64,000 nucleotides of DNA from Bosea sp. BIWAKO-01 (GTDB taxonomy: Bacteria > Pseudomonadota > Alphaproteobacteria > Rhizobiales > Beijerinckiaceae). Positions 37,721 to 46,011 of this stretch are shown here, piece by piece (within the stretch, counting starts at the first letter, position 1; every line of letters begins with the position of its first letter). Made by a program: the position numbers and the translations under genes. The notes beneath the pieces are model-generated. The model saw only the letters and a program-made list of their open reading frames with translations, did not search any database and was not told the origin of the DNA. The stretch covers positions 2,216,001 to 2,280,000 of the forward strand of contig NZ_BCQA01000001.1 of the NCBI RefSeq assembly GCF_001748145.1. The letters are read 5' to 3'.

Positions 37721-38203
37721 ATGCTGCGTTGGCTGCTGTTGATTCCGTTCGCGCTGCTCGTTGCGATGGGATTTGGGATGTTTGCCCTGCTCATCGCGAG
37801 CGTGGTTTCGCCTGACATCGCGCTGCTGATCGGCGGCGGCTTCGAGCGCCTGCTCACAGCGCTTTTCGCCCAGGCCGAGAGCGGCTTCGATCCCGGCCCC
37901 ACGGCGGAAGCTGCCTTCACGCTGCTCGGCCGGTTGGGCTTTGCAATCATGGTCGCGCCGGTCGTTCTCGTCGCGGTCGGCTCCGAGCTCTTCCGCATCC
38001 GCAGCGGGCTGATCCAGAGCGGGCTGACAGGCATGTTCGCGGCGCTGCTGCCGCTCGCCATGCTGCGGCTGTCACGCGCACCGACGGCGAGCGAGACACA
38101 GATCATTGCAGCGCTGTTCCTGGTCGGGGCCGCCACCGGCTTCGTCTACTGGCTGATCGCCGGACGCGGCGCGGGCGGGGAACGGCCGGTCGGGCAGGCT
38201 TAG
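37721..38203 (+). CDS. Conserved hypothetical membrane protein
   Basis: 160 residues with about four hydrophobic segments: residues 2-30 (LLLIPFALLVAMGFGMFALL), a reentrant or second helix at 30-40, then 70-90 (LGFAIMVAPVVLVAVG) and 100-150 (GMFAALLPLAMLRL and IIAALFLVGAATGFVYWLIAG). It follows rlmN by 3 bases and is surely co-transcribed. I recognise no family beyond small Rhizobiales membrane proteins, so no function is assigned. Confidence 0.75.
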   Translation: MLRWLLLIPFALLVAMGFGMFALLIASVVSPDIALLIGGGFERLLTALFAQAESGFDPGPTAEAAFTLLGRLGFAIMVAPVVLVAVGSELFRIRSGLIQSGLTGMFAALLPLAMLRLSRAPTASETQIIAALFLVGAATGFVYWLIAGRGAGGERPVGQA

Positions 38204-38295
38204 CGCTTGCCGCCTGTCTCGGGCGCATTGCCGTCCCGGGACATTCCGAAGCCGATGAGGCCCGGAATTCGCCCGGGCATGATGTGCCGGACCCG

Positions 38296-40068
38296 TTAGT
38301 CGCCGATCGCCACGCCCTCGCGCCGGCCGTCGGCTCCCCCGACAAAGCCTTCAGGGGTCTTGACGATCGCCTGGATGCCGGAGGTCATTTCCAGCAGCCT
38401 GACCTCATGGCCCTTGGCCTCGAGCGCTGTCTTCCAGGCCTCGGCCTCAGTGCCCTTTTCAAGCTCGGTGGGGCCATTGCGGCTGCCGAAATTGGCGAAG
38501 TCGACGGCGGCCTGCGGATCCATCTTCCAGTCCAGCAGGGCGACCAGCGTCTTGCCGACAAAGCCGATGATCTGGCTGCCCCCGGGCGAGCCGACCACGG
38601 CGTAGAGCCGGCCGAAGGCATCGAACACCAGAGTTGGCGCCATAGAGGAGCGCGGGCGCTTTCCGCCCTCGACGCGGTTGGCGACGGGCTTGCCCTCCTC
38701 CTCCGGAGCGAAATTGAAATCGGTCAGCTCGTTGTTCAGCAGGAAGCCGCCCCTGGTCATCTGCCGCGAGCCGAATCCATCCTCGATCGTCGTGGTCATC
38801 GCGACCGCATTGCCATCGGCATCGATCACCGAGATGTGGCTCGTGCCGTTCTCGATGCCGTCCGAGGGGGCAAAGAGCTGGGCCCGCTTGTTGGGGGGAT
38901 CGCCGGGCTTGGCGCGGCCCATCGACTTGTCGGGGCTGACGAGCCCGGCGCGCGAGCGGATGTAGTCGCGGTCGATCAAGCCGCTGACCGGCACGCTGAC
39001 AAAAGCCGGGTCGGCGAGGAAGAGCGCGCGGTCGGCGAAGGCAAGGCGACCTGCCTCGCTGAACCAGTGTGCACTCTCGGCGGAGGGGCCGAGGCGGGCC
39101 ATGTTCTGGGTTTCGAGCACGCCGAGCATCTGCTGGACGGCGATCGCGCCGGAGCTCGGCGGTCCCATGCCGCAAATCCGCCAGACCCGATAGGAGCCGC
39201 AGACCGCCTCTCGCTCCTCGACCTTGTAGGCCTGCAGATCCGCGAGCGTCATATCGCCCGGATTGGTCTTGTGGCCAGTCACGGTCGAGACGATGTCCTC
39301 GGCGATCGGCCCGGAGTAGAAAGCGTCGGACCCTCTCTCGGCGACGGCGCGAAGCGTCGCGGCGAAGGCCGGATTCTTCAAGACCGTGCCCACCGCCTTG
39401 GCCTTGCCGTCCGGTTCGTAGAAATAGGCGGCGGCGCGCGGGTCCTTCGCGAGATTCGTCTCGCCGGAAAGCAGGCCGTTGAGGCGCGGCGAGATGGTGA
39501 ACCCATCTTCCGCGAGCTTGATTGCGGGGGCCATGACAGTGGCCCAGGGCAACCTGCCCCAGCGCTTGTGCGCCTCCTCCAGCAGCTTGACCGTGCCGGG
39601 CACACCGACCGAACGGCCGCCGACGACGGCGTCGATGAATTTCATCGGCTTGCCCTCGGGACCGATGAAGCGGTCGGGTTTCGCGGCCTGCGGAGCGCGC
39701 TCGCGGCCGTCCAGCGTGACGAGTGTTCGTCCGGCCTCGTCCCAGTGCACGAAGAATGCACCGCCACCGATGCCCGAGCTCTGCGGCTCGACCAGATTGA
39801 GCACGAGCTGGATCGCGATGGCGGCGTCCGTGGCGCTGCCGCCGGCGCGCAGGATGTCGCGGCCGGCGCTGGCGGCGAGCGGGTTGGCGGCGGCCGCCAT
39901 GTAGCGCTGCGCGGTGCCGACGGCCTTGGCGATTCGGCCGGTCGCAGCTTCAGGCGCGGGCGCAAGGGGCTGTGAGGCCGCGCCTCCTGCCCAGAAGGCG
40001 CTGGCGGCGGCCAGTGCAAGAAGGGGTGATCGTCCGGCGCGTCGCGATGTGGAGAACGAGAAGTTCAT
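38296..40068 (-). CDS. ggt: Gamma-glutamyltransferase
   Basis: 590 residues. Periplasmic N-terminal-nucleophile hydrolase that cleaves glutathione and gamma-glutamyl peptides. A signal peptide (LLALAAASAFWAGGAASQ) begins at the ATG at 40068. The proprotein self-cleaves at the nucleophile T409 in ENGTSHISVID. Glutamate-binding signatures GMGPPSSGAIAVQQML and GGGAFFVHW are present. The frame continues 20 codons upstream without similarity. Confidence 0.94.
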   Translation of the reverse strand: MNFSFSTSRRAGRSPLLALAAASAFWAGGAASQPLAPAPEAATGRIAKAVGTAQRYMAAAANPLAASAGRDILRAGGSATDAAIAIQLVLNLVEPQSSGIGGGAFFVHWDEAGRTLVTLDGRERAPQAAKPDRFIGPEGKPMKFIDAVVGGRSVGVPGTVKLLEEAHKRWGRLPWATVMAPAIKLAEDGFTISPRLNGLLSGETNLAKDPRAAAYFYEPDGKAKAVGTVLKNPAFAATLRAVAERGSDAFYSGPIAEDIVSTVTGHKTNPGDMTLADLQAYKVEEREAVCGSYRVWRICGMGPPSSGAIAVQQMLGVLETQNMARLGPSAESAHWFSEAGRLAFADRALFLADPAFVSVPVSGLIDRDYIRSRAGLVSPDKSMGRAKPGDPPNKRAQLFAPSDGIENGTSHISVIDADGNAVAMTTTIEDGFGSRQMTRGGFLLNNELTDFNFAPEEEGKPVANRVEGGKRPRSSMAPTLVFDAFGRLYAVVGSPGGSQIIGFVGKTLVALLDWKMDPQAAVDFANFGSRNGPTELEKGTEAEAWKTALEAKGHEVRLLEMTSGIQAIVKTPEGFVGGADGRREGVAIGD

Positions 40069-40234
40069 GCTGGCGATCTCCCGCTGCAGGCTGACGCGCA
40101 TCCCAGCAGCGGAAGGGCTGCGATGCAAGGTCCGGATAACGCAACGGGTGATTGTACGAGCTGCCTTTCACCCGCTCGAGCGGAGCGCTAAGCTCCGAAT
40201 CGATCGCTCGATCATTGCCAAAAGGGGCATCGAC

Positions 40235-40843
40235 ATGTCGTTCGCGCTCTCTACCGTTCGTCGTCGCAGCCTTGCGCTTGCGGCCGTCACCCTCTTCGGC
40301 CTCGTGCTCGCGGGCTGCGGCATCAACAATGTGCCGACACTCGAGGAGAGGGCCAAAGCAGCCTGGAGCGAGGTCCAGAACCAGTATCAACGCCGCGCCG
40401 ACCTGATCCCCAATCTGGTCGAGACCGTGAAGGGCTATGCCTCGCAGGAGCGTGAGGTGCTGACGCAGGTGATCGAGGCGCGCGCCAAGGCGACGCAGGT
40501 CAAGGTCGACGCTTCGACCATCACCGATCCCGCGAAGTTCAAGGAATACCAGGATGCGCAGAATGCCCTGACGGGCGCTCTGGGGCGGCTCCTGGTCACG
40601 GTCGAGCGCTATCCGGAGCTCAAGTCGAACCAGAACTTCCTCGCCCTGCAGTCTCAGCTTGAAGGCACAGAGAACCGTGTTGCGGTGGCCCGGCGCGACT
40701 ACATCCAGGCGGTGCAGAGCTTCAACACCGAGATCCGCACCTTCCCCGGCGTGATCTGGGCGCGGCTGTTCTGGGGCGCAAAGGCGATGGAGACCTTCTC
40801 CGCGGCAGCGGGCGCAGAGAAGCCGCCGGAGGTGAAGTTCTAA
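40235..40843 (+). CDS. lemA: LemA family lipoprotein
   Basis: 202 residues. Lipoprotein signal peptide ending LFGLVLAGC (lipobox LAGC) and the helical LemA domain with YQRRADLIPNLVETVKGYA, NALTGALGRLL and FNTEIRTFPG. It starts at the ATG after AAAGGGG. LemA genes are often followed by TPM-domain (YgcG) genes, as here. The system is thought to act at the envelope but its biochemistry is unknown. Confidence 0.93.
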   Translation: MSFALSTVRRRSLALAAVTLFGLVLAGCGINNVPTLEERAKAAWSEVQNQYQRRADLIPNLVETVKGYASQEREVLTQVIEARAKATQVKVDASTITDPAKFKEYQDAQNALTGALGRLLVTVERYPELKSNQNFLALQSQLEGTENRVAVARRDYIQAVQSFNTEIRTFPGVIWARLFWGAKAMETFSAAAGAEKPPEVKF

Positions 40844-40855
40844 GGGGCGCCCGGG

Positions 40856-41701
40856 GTGCTCCGGTTCGCTCACGAAACAGGCCGGGTAGCCCCTCTTCCA
40901 GAAGGGAGAGGGGTTCTCCGTTATCTCTCCCTGTTGCTTGTCCTGCTCTGGGCCGGCTTCGCGCTTGCCGCCGATCCCAATTTTCCTGCTCTGACCGGTC
41001 GCATCGTCGACAGCGCCAATCTGCTCGATGCCGCGGCGCGCAGCCGCATCGAGCAGAAGCTGCAGGCCCATGAAGCGAAGACGAGCGATCAGGTCGTGAT
41101 CGCGACCGTGCCGTCGCTCCAGGGCTACGCCGTCGAGGATTTCAGCAATCGCCTGTTCCGGCACTGGCAGCTCGGCGAGAAGGCCAGGAACAACGGCGTG
41201 TTGCTGCTCGTCGCTCCGAACGAGCGCAAGGTCCGCATCGAGGTTGGCTATGGGCTGGAGGGCGCGCTCACCGATGCGCTCTCGAAAGTCATCATCACCA
41301 CAGCCATGGCACCGAAGTTCAAGACGGGCGATTTTGCCGGAGGCATCGAGGGCGGCGTCGATGCGATCCTGAGCATTCTGGCTGGAGATGCCGAAGAATG
41401 GCAGCGCCGTGCGACCGTCCGCAGTGATGAAAGCAGCTTCGGGGAGGATGTGGCCGTCATCCTGGTGATGTTCTTCATCTTCATCGTCGTGGTCAGCATC
41501 CTGCGTGGCCTGAACCAGCAAGGCGGCGGGCGCAGGCACCGGATGCGCGATGGCCGCTGGGTGACGTTGCCGCCGACCGGCTCAGGTTGGGGGACCGGGA
41601 CTGGTTCCGGCTGGAGCGGGGGCGGGGGCTGGGGTTCCGGCGGGGGCTTTTCAGGAGGCGGAGGCTCGTCTGGCGGCGGTGGTGCTTCTGGGAGTTGGTG
41701 A
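40856..41701 (+). CDS. TPM-domain (YgcG/TLP18.3-type) membrane protein
   Basis: 281 residues if the GTG at 40856 is used. Signal-like segment LLLVLLWAGFALAA, then the TPM/Psb32 domain (ALTGRIVDSANLLDAAARS, SDQVVIATVPSLQGY, NNGVLLLVAPNERKVRIEVGYGLEG). A membrane helix (VAVILVMFFIFIVVVSIL) and a Gly/Ser/Trp-rich tail typical of YgcG follow. A hairpin (40890-40913) falls inside the presumed N-terminal codons, so the real start may be further in. It overlaps the next gene by one base. Confidence 0.85.
   Translation: MLRFAHETGRVAPLPEGRGVLRYLSLLLVLLWAGFALAADPNFPALTGRIVDSANLLDAAARSRIEQKLQAHEAKTSDQVVIATVPSLQGYAVEDFSNRLFRHWQLGEKARNNGVLLLVAPNERKVRIEVGYGLEGALTDALSKVIITTAMAPKFKTGDFAGGIEGGVDAILSILAGDAEEWQRRATVRSDESSFGEDVAVILVMFFIFIVVVSILRGLNQQGGGRRHRMRDGRWVTLPPTGSGWGTGTGSGWSGGGGWGSGGGFSGGGGSSGGGGASGSW
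40890..40913. repeat. CCCCTCT-type inverted repeat at the 5' end of the TPM gene
   Basis: CCCCTCTTCC, loop AGAA, GGGAGAGGGG: a 10-base stem with one T-G pair. Its right arm is purine-rich like a ribosome site. Similar CTC-rich hairpins are common intergenic repeats in GC-rich proteobacteria. Here it could modulate expression of the TPM genes after lemA. Confidence 0.5.
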
Positions 41702-42306
41702 TGGATACGCAAGACCAGGAGGCGATCGCTGAAGCAGTGCGGCAGGCGGAAAGCCTGACCTCCGGCGAGATCGTTGTGGTGATCGACCGCGCTGCGAGCA
41801 GCTACCACACCGTGCCGCTGGTGATGGCGCTGGTGCTGGCCCTGTTCGTGCCCTGGCCGCTATTGATGCTGACCGCAACCAGCGCCCCGCGAATCTTCCT
41901 GATCCAACTCGTCTGCGCTGCGGTTCTGATGGTGACGCTGCTCTGGTATGGGCGCGGTGGACGCTTCGTGCCTGGCTTCGTCAAGCGCCGGCGGGCCCAT
42001 GACGTGGCCCTGCGCGAGTTTACGGCGCGCGGCCTCACCCGCACGCGTGGGCGCACAGGCGTCCTGCTCTACATTGCCCTGCAGGAGCGCTACGCCGAGA
42101 TCGTCGCGGATATCGGAATAGACGAGACGATCGATCAGGCGGTCTGGCGTGGCATCATCGAGCCGCTGCTCGGGGCAGCGAAGGAGGACCGCCTGCGCGA
42201 AGGCCTGATCGATGCCGTTGGAGCCGTCGGCAGCGTTCTCGCCCGCCATGCGCCGCCAGCGGCAGACGACGTCGACGAGCTGCCGAACAAGGTGGTCCTG
42301 CTCTGA
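41701..42306 (+). CDS. Second TPM-domain membrane protein
   Basis: 201 residues beginning MDTQDQEAIAEAV; the A of its ATG is the last base of the previous stop. A partial TPM domain (AVRQAESLTSGEIVVVIDRAA) is followed by two helices (LVMALVLALFVPWPLLMLTA and IQLVCAAVLMVTLLWYG). The rest of the domain then resumes (FTARGLTRTRGRTGVLLYIAL, EIVADIGIDETIDQAVW). It forms a lemA-TPM-TPM operon. Confidence 0.88.
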   Translation: MDTQDQEAIAEAVRQAESLTSGEIVVVIDRAASSYHTVPLVMALVLALFVPWPLLMLTATSAPRIFLIQLVCAAVLMVTLLWYGRGGRFVPGFVKRRRAHDVALREFTARGLTRTRGRTGVLLYIALQERYAEIVADIGIDETIDQAVWRGIIEPLLGAAKEDRLREGLIDAVGAVGSVLARHAPPAADDVDELPNKVVLL

Positions 42307-42310
42307 AACC

Positions 42311-43051
42311 TCAGCGCGGGCTGCGCGCGGCGCCCAGGATCACCCGATTGGGCTGGTCGCCCTGCACCAGGACGACATAAGCGTCGGCATTCGGAAGTTG
42401 TGCCGTCGCCAGTGGGACCGACATCGTCGTTGCCGCTCCGGTCCATTCGCCGATCTTGACGATGCCGCGCACGACATTGGCGTATGTCACCGATTTACCC
42501 TTGTTCTCGCCGCGTTCGATGGGAACCGTGACAAGGCGCGAGATCGGCACCAGCCAGACACCGCCGCCGCGCTCGCTGCCGGCGCCGGTGGGATCGAGCT
42601 TGATGCTCAGGTGGCCGGAGGCTTCCGACAGGGCGACGGAGACCGGTAGAGCCGGGCTCGCGTGCTCCTTGAGCGATTGCTCGATCTGGGCCTTGTCGGA
42701 GCCGACCATATGCGAAGCGCCGTTGATCACGGCCTGAGGCGTGTAGATCTGGCCGTCGCCGCGCCCCTTGGCGTAGTATTTCTGGCGCTTGCTGAAAACG
42801 TCCTGGCCGAGCGTGTCCTTCCAGCCGAGATAATCCCAATAGGTCACCGGCATGGTGAGGGCGATCAGGCTCGGATCCTTGGCCAATTCGACGAAGAGCG
42901 CGTCTGCCGCGGGGCAGGACGAGCAGCCCTGGCTGGTGAAAAGTTCGATCACCGCCCTTGGGGGCTTGGCCGGCGTCTGGGCAAGCGCTGTCGCGCCGCC
43001 AAACGTGAGGGCAGCAAGGAAGGCAGAAAGGGCGCGTATCCGGCGGGTCAT
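42311..43051 (-). CDS. DUF1223 thioredoxin-like periplasmic protein
   Basis: 246 residues with signal peptide (FLAALTFGGATALAQ). The motif ELFTSQGCSSCPAADALF carries a CxxC pair (GCSSC), and YTPQAVINGASHMVGSD follows. DUF1223 proteins have a thioredoxin-like fold and presumed secreted redox function, not defined. It lies 67 bases downstream of lpxXL on the same strand and might be read through from the lipid A cluster. Confidence 0.88.
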   Translation of the reverse strand: MTRRIRALSAFLAALTFGGATALAQTPAKPPRAVIELFTSQGCSSCPAADALFVELAKDPSLIALTMPVTYWDYLGWKDTLGQDVFSKRQKYYAKGRGDGQIYTPQAVINGASHMVGSDKAQIEQSLKEHASPALPVSVALSEASGHLSIKLDPTGAGSERGGGVWLVPISRLVTVPIERGENKGKSVTYANVVRGIVKIGEWTGAATTMSVPLATAQLPNADAYVVLVQGDQPNRVILGAARSPR

Positions 43052-43118
43052 TCTCGAAACTCGGCTTCAAGCTGACTGCAAGATGTTACCAAAGCGCTCA
43101 ATGAGCCTCACTTGGAAA

Positions 43119-44099
43119 TCACGTTGCCTTGAATTTGGGCTGCGGCCAGGTCGTATCCCCGTAATTCGCCAGCGCAGCCGACTTGATCATGTTCGGACGC
43201 CAGCGCCGATGCATCCAGAGCCATTGCTCAGGGTGCTCGCGCACCCAGCCTTCCACCACCGCGGTCATCATCGCCATGGCGCCCGTGACATCGATCTCGC
43301 CGGCTTCGTCGCGGGGCAGGTCGAGCGGTGGCGTCAGTTCAAGCCGGAAGCGCTGCCCCGGCAGCCGGATGACCCGCACGCCATGGACCGGGCAGTCGAA
43401 CCGGCGTGCGAACTTGCCGAGGATCGGATTGGTCAGGGCCGGGCGGCCCAGGAAAGGGATCACCACGCCCCGGGTGAAATGCTGGTCGATCAGCATGCCG
43501 AGATGGCCATCCCTCTCGAGCACGCCCTGCATCGCGAAGGCAGCACCCTGCTTCGCGGCGGCAAGTCCGCCCATGGCGCCGGAGCGAATCTCGTGCACCA
43601 CGTTGGCGATTGCCGGATCATTCGGCGCGCGGAAGACCGCGGTGGTGTCGAGCTCGTAGGCCGCGGCACAGATCGCCGGCAGCTCCCAGTTGGCGAGATG
43701 CGCCGAGAAGATCAGTCCTGGCTTCTGGTCATCCTTCAGCGCGACGAAATGCTCGATGCCGGAGACCTCGACCCGCGAGGGAGCATCCCGGTTGTCGTCG
43801 TCATAGTCGAACAGGGTCTTGAGATGAGCGTACTCGGCAGCGGTGCGGCCGAGATTCTCCCAGGCTCCCCGCGCGATCGCCCGGACTTCGGCCTCGTTCT
43901 TCTCGGGGAAGGCGGCACGGATATTGGCCAGTGCGACGCGATTGACCGGGATCAGCGGGCTGACGCTGCGCAGCAGCCAGCCTCCGAGGTCACTGGCGCG
44001 TTCCGGCCCGAGCAGGCGCAGGAAGCCGAACAGAGCCCGGATCAGGCCGATCATGATGGCCGCAACGAGCCGGCCCGCGAAGTGCTTCAAACGTCTCAA
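43119..44099 (-). CDS. lpxXL: Lipid A very-long-chain acyltransferase (LpxXL; HtrB/LpxL family)
   Basis: 326 residues. The HtrB-type H-X4-E motif is H134-LANW-E139 in FSAHLANWELPA. Also RAPNDPAIANVVHEIRSG, GHLGMLIDQHFTRG and the basic N-terminal membrane segment. Its place as last gene of the acpXL cluster identifies it as the transferase that puts the 27-hydroxyoctacosanoate-type chain on lipid A in the inner membrane (established for Rhizobium). No ATG is available at the homologous start; a TTG at 44099 is used. Confidence 0.9.
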   Translation of the reverse strand: MRRLKHFAGRLVAAIMIGLIRALFGFLRLLGPERASDLGGWLLRSVSPLIPVNRVALANIRAAFPEKNEAEVRAIARGAWENLGRTAAEYAHLKTLFDYDDDNRDAPSRVEVSGIEHFVALKDDQKPGLIFSAHLANWELPAICAAAYELDTTAVFRAPNDPAIANVVHEIRSGAMGGLAAAKQGAAFAMQGVLERDGHLGMLIDQHFTRGVVIPFLGRPALTNPILGKFARRFDCPVHGVRVIRLPGQRFRLELTPPLDLPRDEAGEIDVTGAMAMMTAVVEGWVREHPEQWLWMHRRWRPNMIKSAALANYGDTTWPQPKFKAT

Positions 44100-44202
44100 T
44101 GCCGCGAGGGCCTCTTTCCGAAGAGCCGGAAAGGCCCGGCGCCAGCCGCGCGACTTGCGTCAGGAATACGCGCCGGTCAAGTCTGGCGCGCGATTCCGGG
44201 GC

Positions 44203-45225
44203 TCAGAAGGCAACAATGACCTTGCCGAAGACCTTGCGGCCCTCGAGTCGGGCGAGCCCCTTCTCGAAATCCTCGAGCGGGAAGACCGAGTCGATCACCG
44301 GCTTCGTGCCGCCCGCCATCTTCTCCAGCGACTGCGCGATGTTCTCGATGCGGCAGCCGAAGGAGCCGAAGATGCGGTATTGCTGCTGGAAGAGCTGCAT
44401 CAGGTTCATTGTGGTCGAGGGGCCAGACGTCGCGCCGCAGGTGACGAGCCTGCCGCCGCGCTTCAGGCAAAGCAGCGAGCCATTCCAGGTATCGGCACCG
44501 ACATGCTCGAAGACGACATCGACGCCCTTGCGCTTGGTGAGCTGGCGCACTTCGCCCTCGAAGCGCTCGGTCTTGTAGTTGACCACGAAATCGGCGCCGA
44601 GCGCCTTGGCCTTGGCGCCCTTCTCATCGTCGCCGACGGTGGTGTAGACGGTGCAGCCGATCGCCTTGGCCATCAGGATCGCGGCGGTGCCGATGCCGGA
44701 GCCGCCGGCGTGAACGAGAATGGATTCACCCGGCTCCAGCTTGGCATTGTCGAAGAGCATGTGCTGCACCGTGCCGAAGCCGATCGGCGCGCAGGCGGCC
44801 TCCTCAAAGGACACGCCCTTCGGAGCCTTGATCACGAGGCGCTCGGGCCGGTTGATCAGCTCGCGGGCGAAACCGTCGATATGGAAACCCATGATGCCGG
44901 CGACATTCTCGCAGAGATTGTCGCGACCCTCGCGGCAGGCCTTGCAGTGACCACAGGTCTCGGCGCCGTACATGGTGACGGTGTCGCCTTCCCGGAAACG
45001 GCTGACACCTTCGCCGACAGCCACCACCTCGCCTGCGGCCTCGACACCGGCCGCCTGAGGCATCTTGCGCTTGGCGAAGGCCATGCCGCGGAAGCCCCAG
45101 ACATCGAGATAGTTCAGGCCGACGGCGCGCACGCGAATCTGCACCTCGCCGGCAGCTGGCGGCGGCGGCGGGTCGATTTCTGTCAGGCGCAGGTCACGGT
45201 CGCCGAAGAGCTGGAGGGAACGCAT
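44203..45225 (-). CDS. Zinc-binding dehydrogenase of the VLCFA cluster
   Basis: 340 residues, medium-chain dehydrogenase fold. The structural-zinc loop C91-GHC94-KAC97-REGRDNLC105 is complete, but the catalytic-zinc ligands are absent: the usual GHE is VEAAG. Nucleotide site HAGGSGIGTAAILMA. In rhizobial acpXL clusters this position is called adh2XL. A reductase step on the growing or hydroxylated acyl chain is plausible (inference). It lies 103 bases before lpxXL. Confidence 0.88.
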   Translation of the reverse strand: MRSLQLFGDRDLRLTEIDPPPPPAAGEVQIRVRAVGLNYLDVWGFRGMAFAKRKMPQAAGVEAAGEVVAVGEGVSRFREGDTVTMYGAETCGHCKACREGRDNLCENVAGIMGFHIDGFARELINRPERLVIKAPKGVSFEEAACAPIGFGTVQHMLFDNAKLEPGESILVHAGGSGIGTAAILMAKAIGCTVYTTVGDDEKGAKAKALGADFVVNYKTERFEGEVRQLTKRKGVDVVFEHVGADTWNGSLLCLKRGGRLVTCGATSGPSTTMNLMQLFQQQYRIFGSFGCRIENIAQSLEKMAGGTKPVIDSVFPLEDFEKGLARLEGRKVFGKVIVAF

Positions 45226-45264
45226 GTCGAGCCTTTCAAATACATGTCTGCCGGCTGAGCGCGC

Positions 45265-46011
45265 TCAGCGATGCACGCCGAGCTGTGCCGTCAGGCCACC
45301 GTCGATCGGCAGCACGGTGCCGGTGATATAGGCGGCCGGGGGGCTCATCAGGAAGGCGGCGAGCCCGGCGATCTCCTCGGGCTTCGCGAAGCGGCCGGCG
45401 GGGATCTGGCTTTCCATCTTTTCCCGATAGGCGGCGTAGGGTGCCATCATGTCGGTATCGATGAAGCCCGGCGCGATCACGTTGACGGTGACGCCGCGCT
45501 TGCCGGTTTCGACGGCCAGGGTGTTGGCGTAGGAAATCAGCGCGCCCTTCGAGGCGGCATAGGCGGCATTGCCCGGATTGCCGCGCAGCGCGGCCACTGA
45601 TCCGATCGCGACGATCCGTCCGCTGCGGGCGCGCAGCATGCCGCGCATCAGGCTCTTGGCAAGGCGAGTGAAGGCCCAGAAATTGACCTGCATGGTCGCT
45701 TCTGCCTTGTCCTGCACCATCATCGCTGCGAGCGAGTCATAGGGCTGTCCGGCGTTGTGGATGAAGCCGAAATAGCTGTCGCCCTCGACCGTCTCGCAGA
45801 ATGTGTCCAAAGCCGTCTTGTCGGCGAGATCGAGCGGCAGCGCGCGAACGGCCTGGCCTGGATGCGCCGCGCCGATCTCGGCTGCCAGCGCCAGTGCCTG
45901 ACCGGTCGATGACCGATAGGTGAAATCGACATCATGTCCTGCCGCTGCGAGCGCGCGCACGATCTCGGCGCCAACGCCCTTGGCGCCGCCGGTGACGAGA
46001 ATGCGGGTCAT
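45265..46011 (-). CDS. 3-oxoacyl-ACP reductase-like SDR (FabG type)
   Basis: 248 residues. TGGAKGVGAEIV, HNAGQP, catalytic Ser in AIGSVAAL and YAASKGALISYANTL, and terminal LPIDGGLTAQ: all FabG elements are intact. The start overlaps the fabF1 stop by 4 bases. It would supply the ketoreductase step of an elongation cycle devoted to AcpXL, which makes the cluster nearly self-sufficient (condense, reduce, dehydrate). Confidence 0.92.
   Translation of the reverse strand: MTRILVTGGAKGVGAEIVRALAAAGHDVDFTYRSSTGQALALAAEIGAAHPGQAVRALPLDLADKTALDTFCETVEGDSYFGFIHNAGQPYDSLAAMMVQDKAEATMQVNFWAFTRLAKSLMRGMLRARSGRIVAIGSVAALRGNPGNAAYAASKGALISYANTLAVETGKRGVTVNVIAPGFIDTDMMAPYAAYREKMESQIPAGRFAKPEEIAGLAAFLMSPPAAYITGTVLPIDGGLTAQLGVHR

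Noticed and set aside
44203..45225. Possible frameshift or decay of the dehydrogenase because catalytic zinc ligands are missing
   Set aside because: The frame is intact, of normal length, with full structural-zinc and nucleotide motifs. The absence is a subfamily trait rather than damage.
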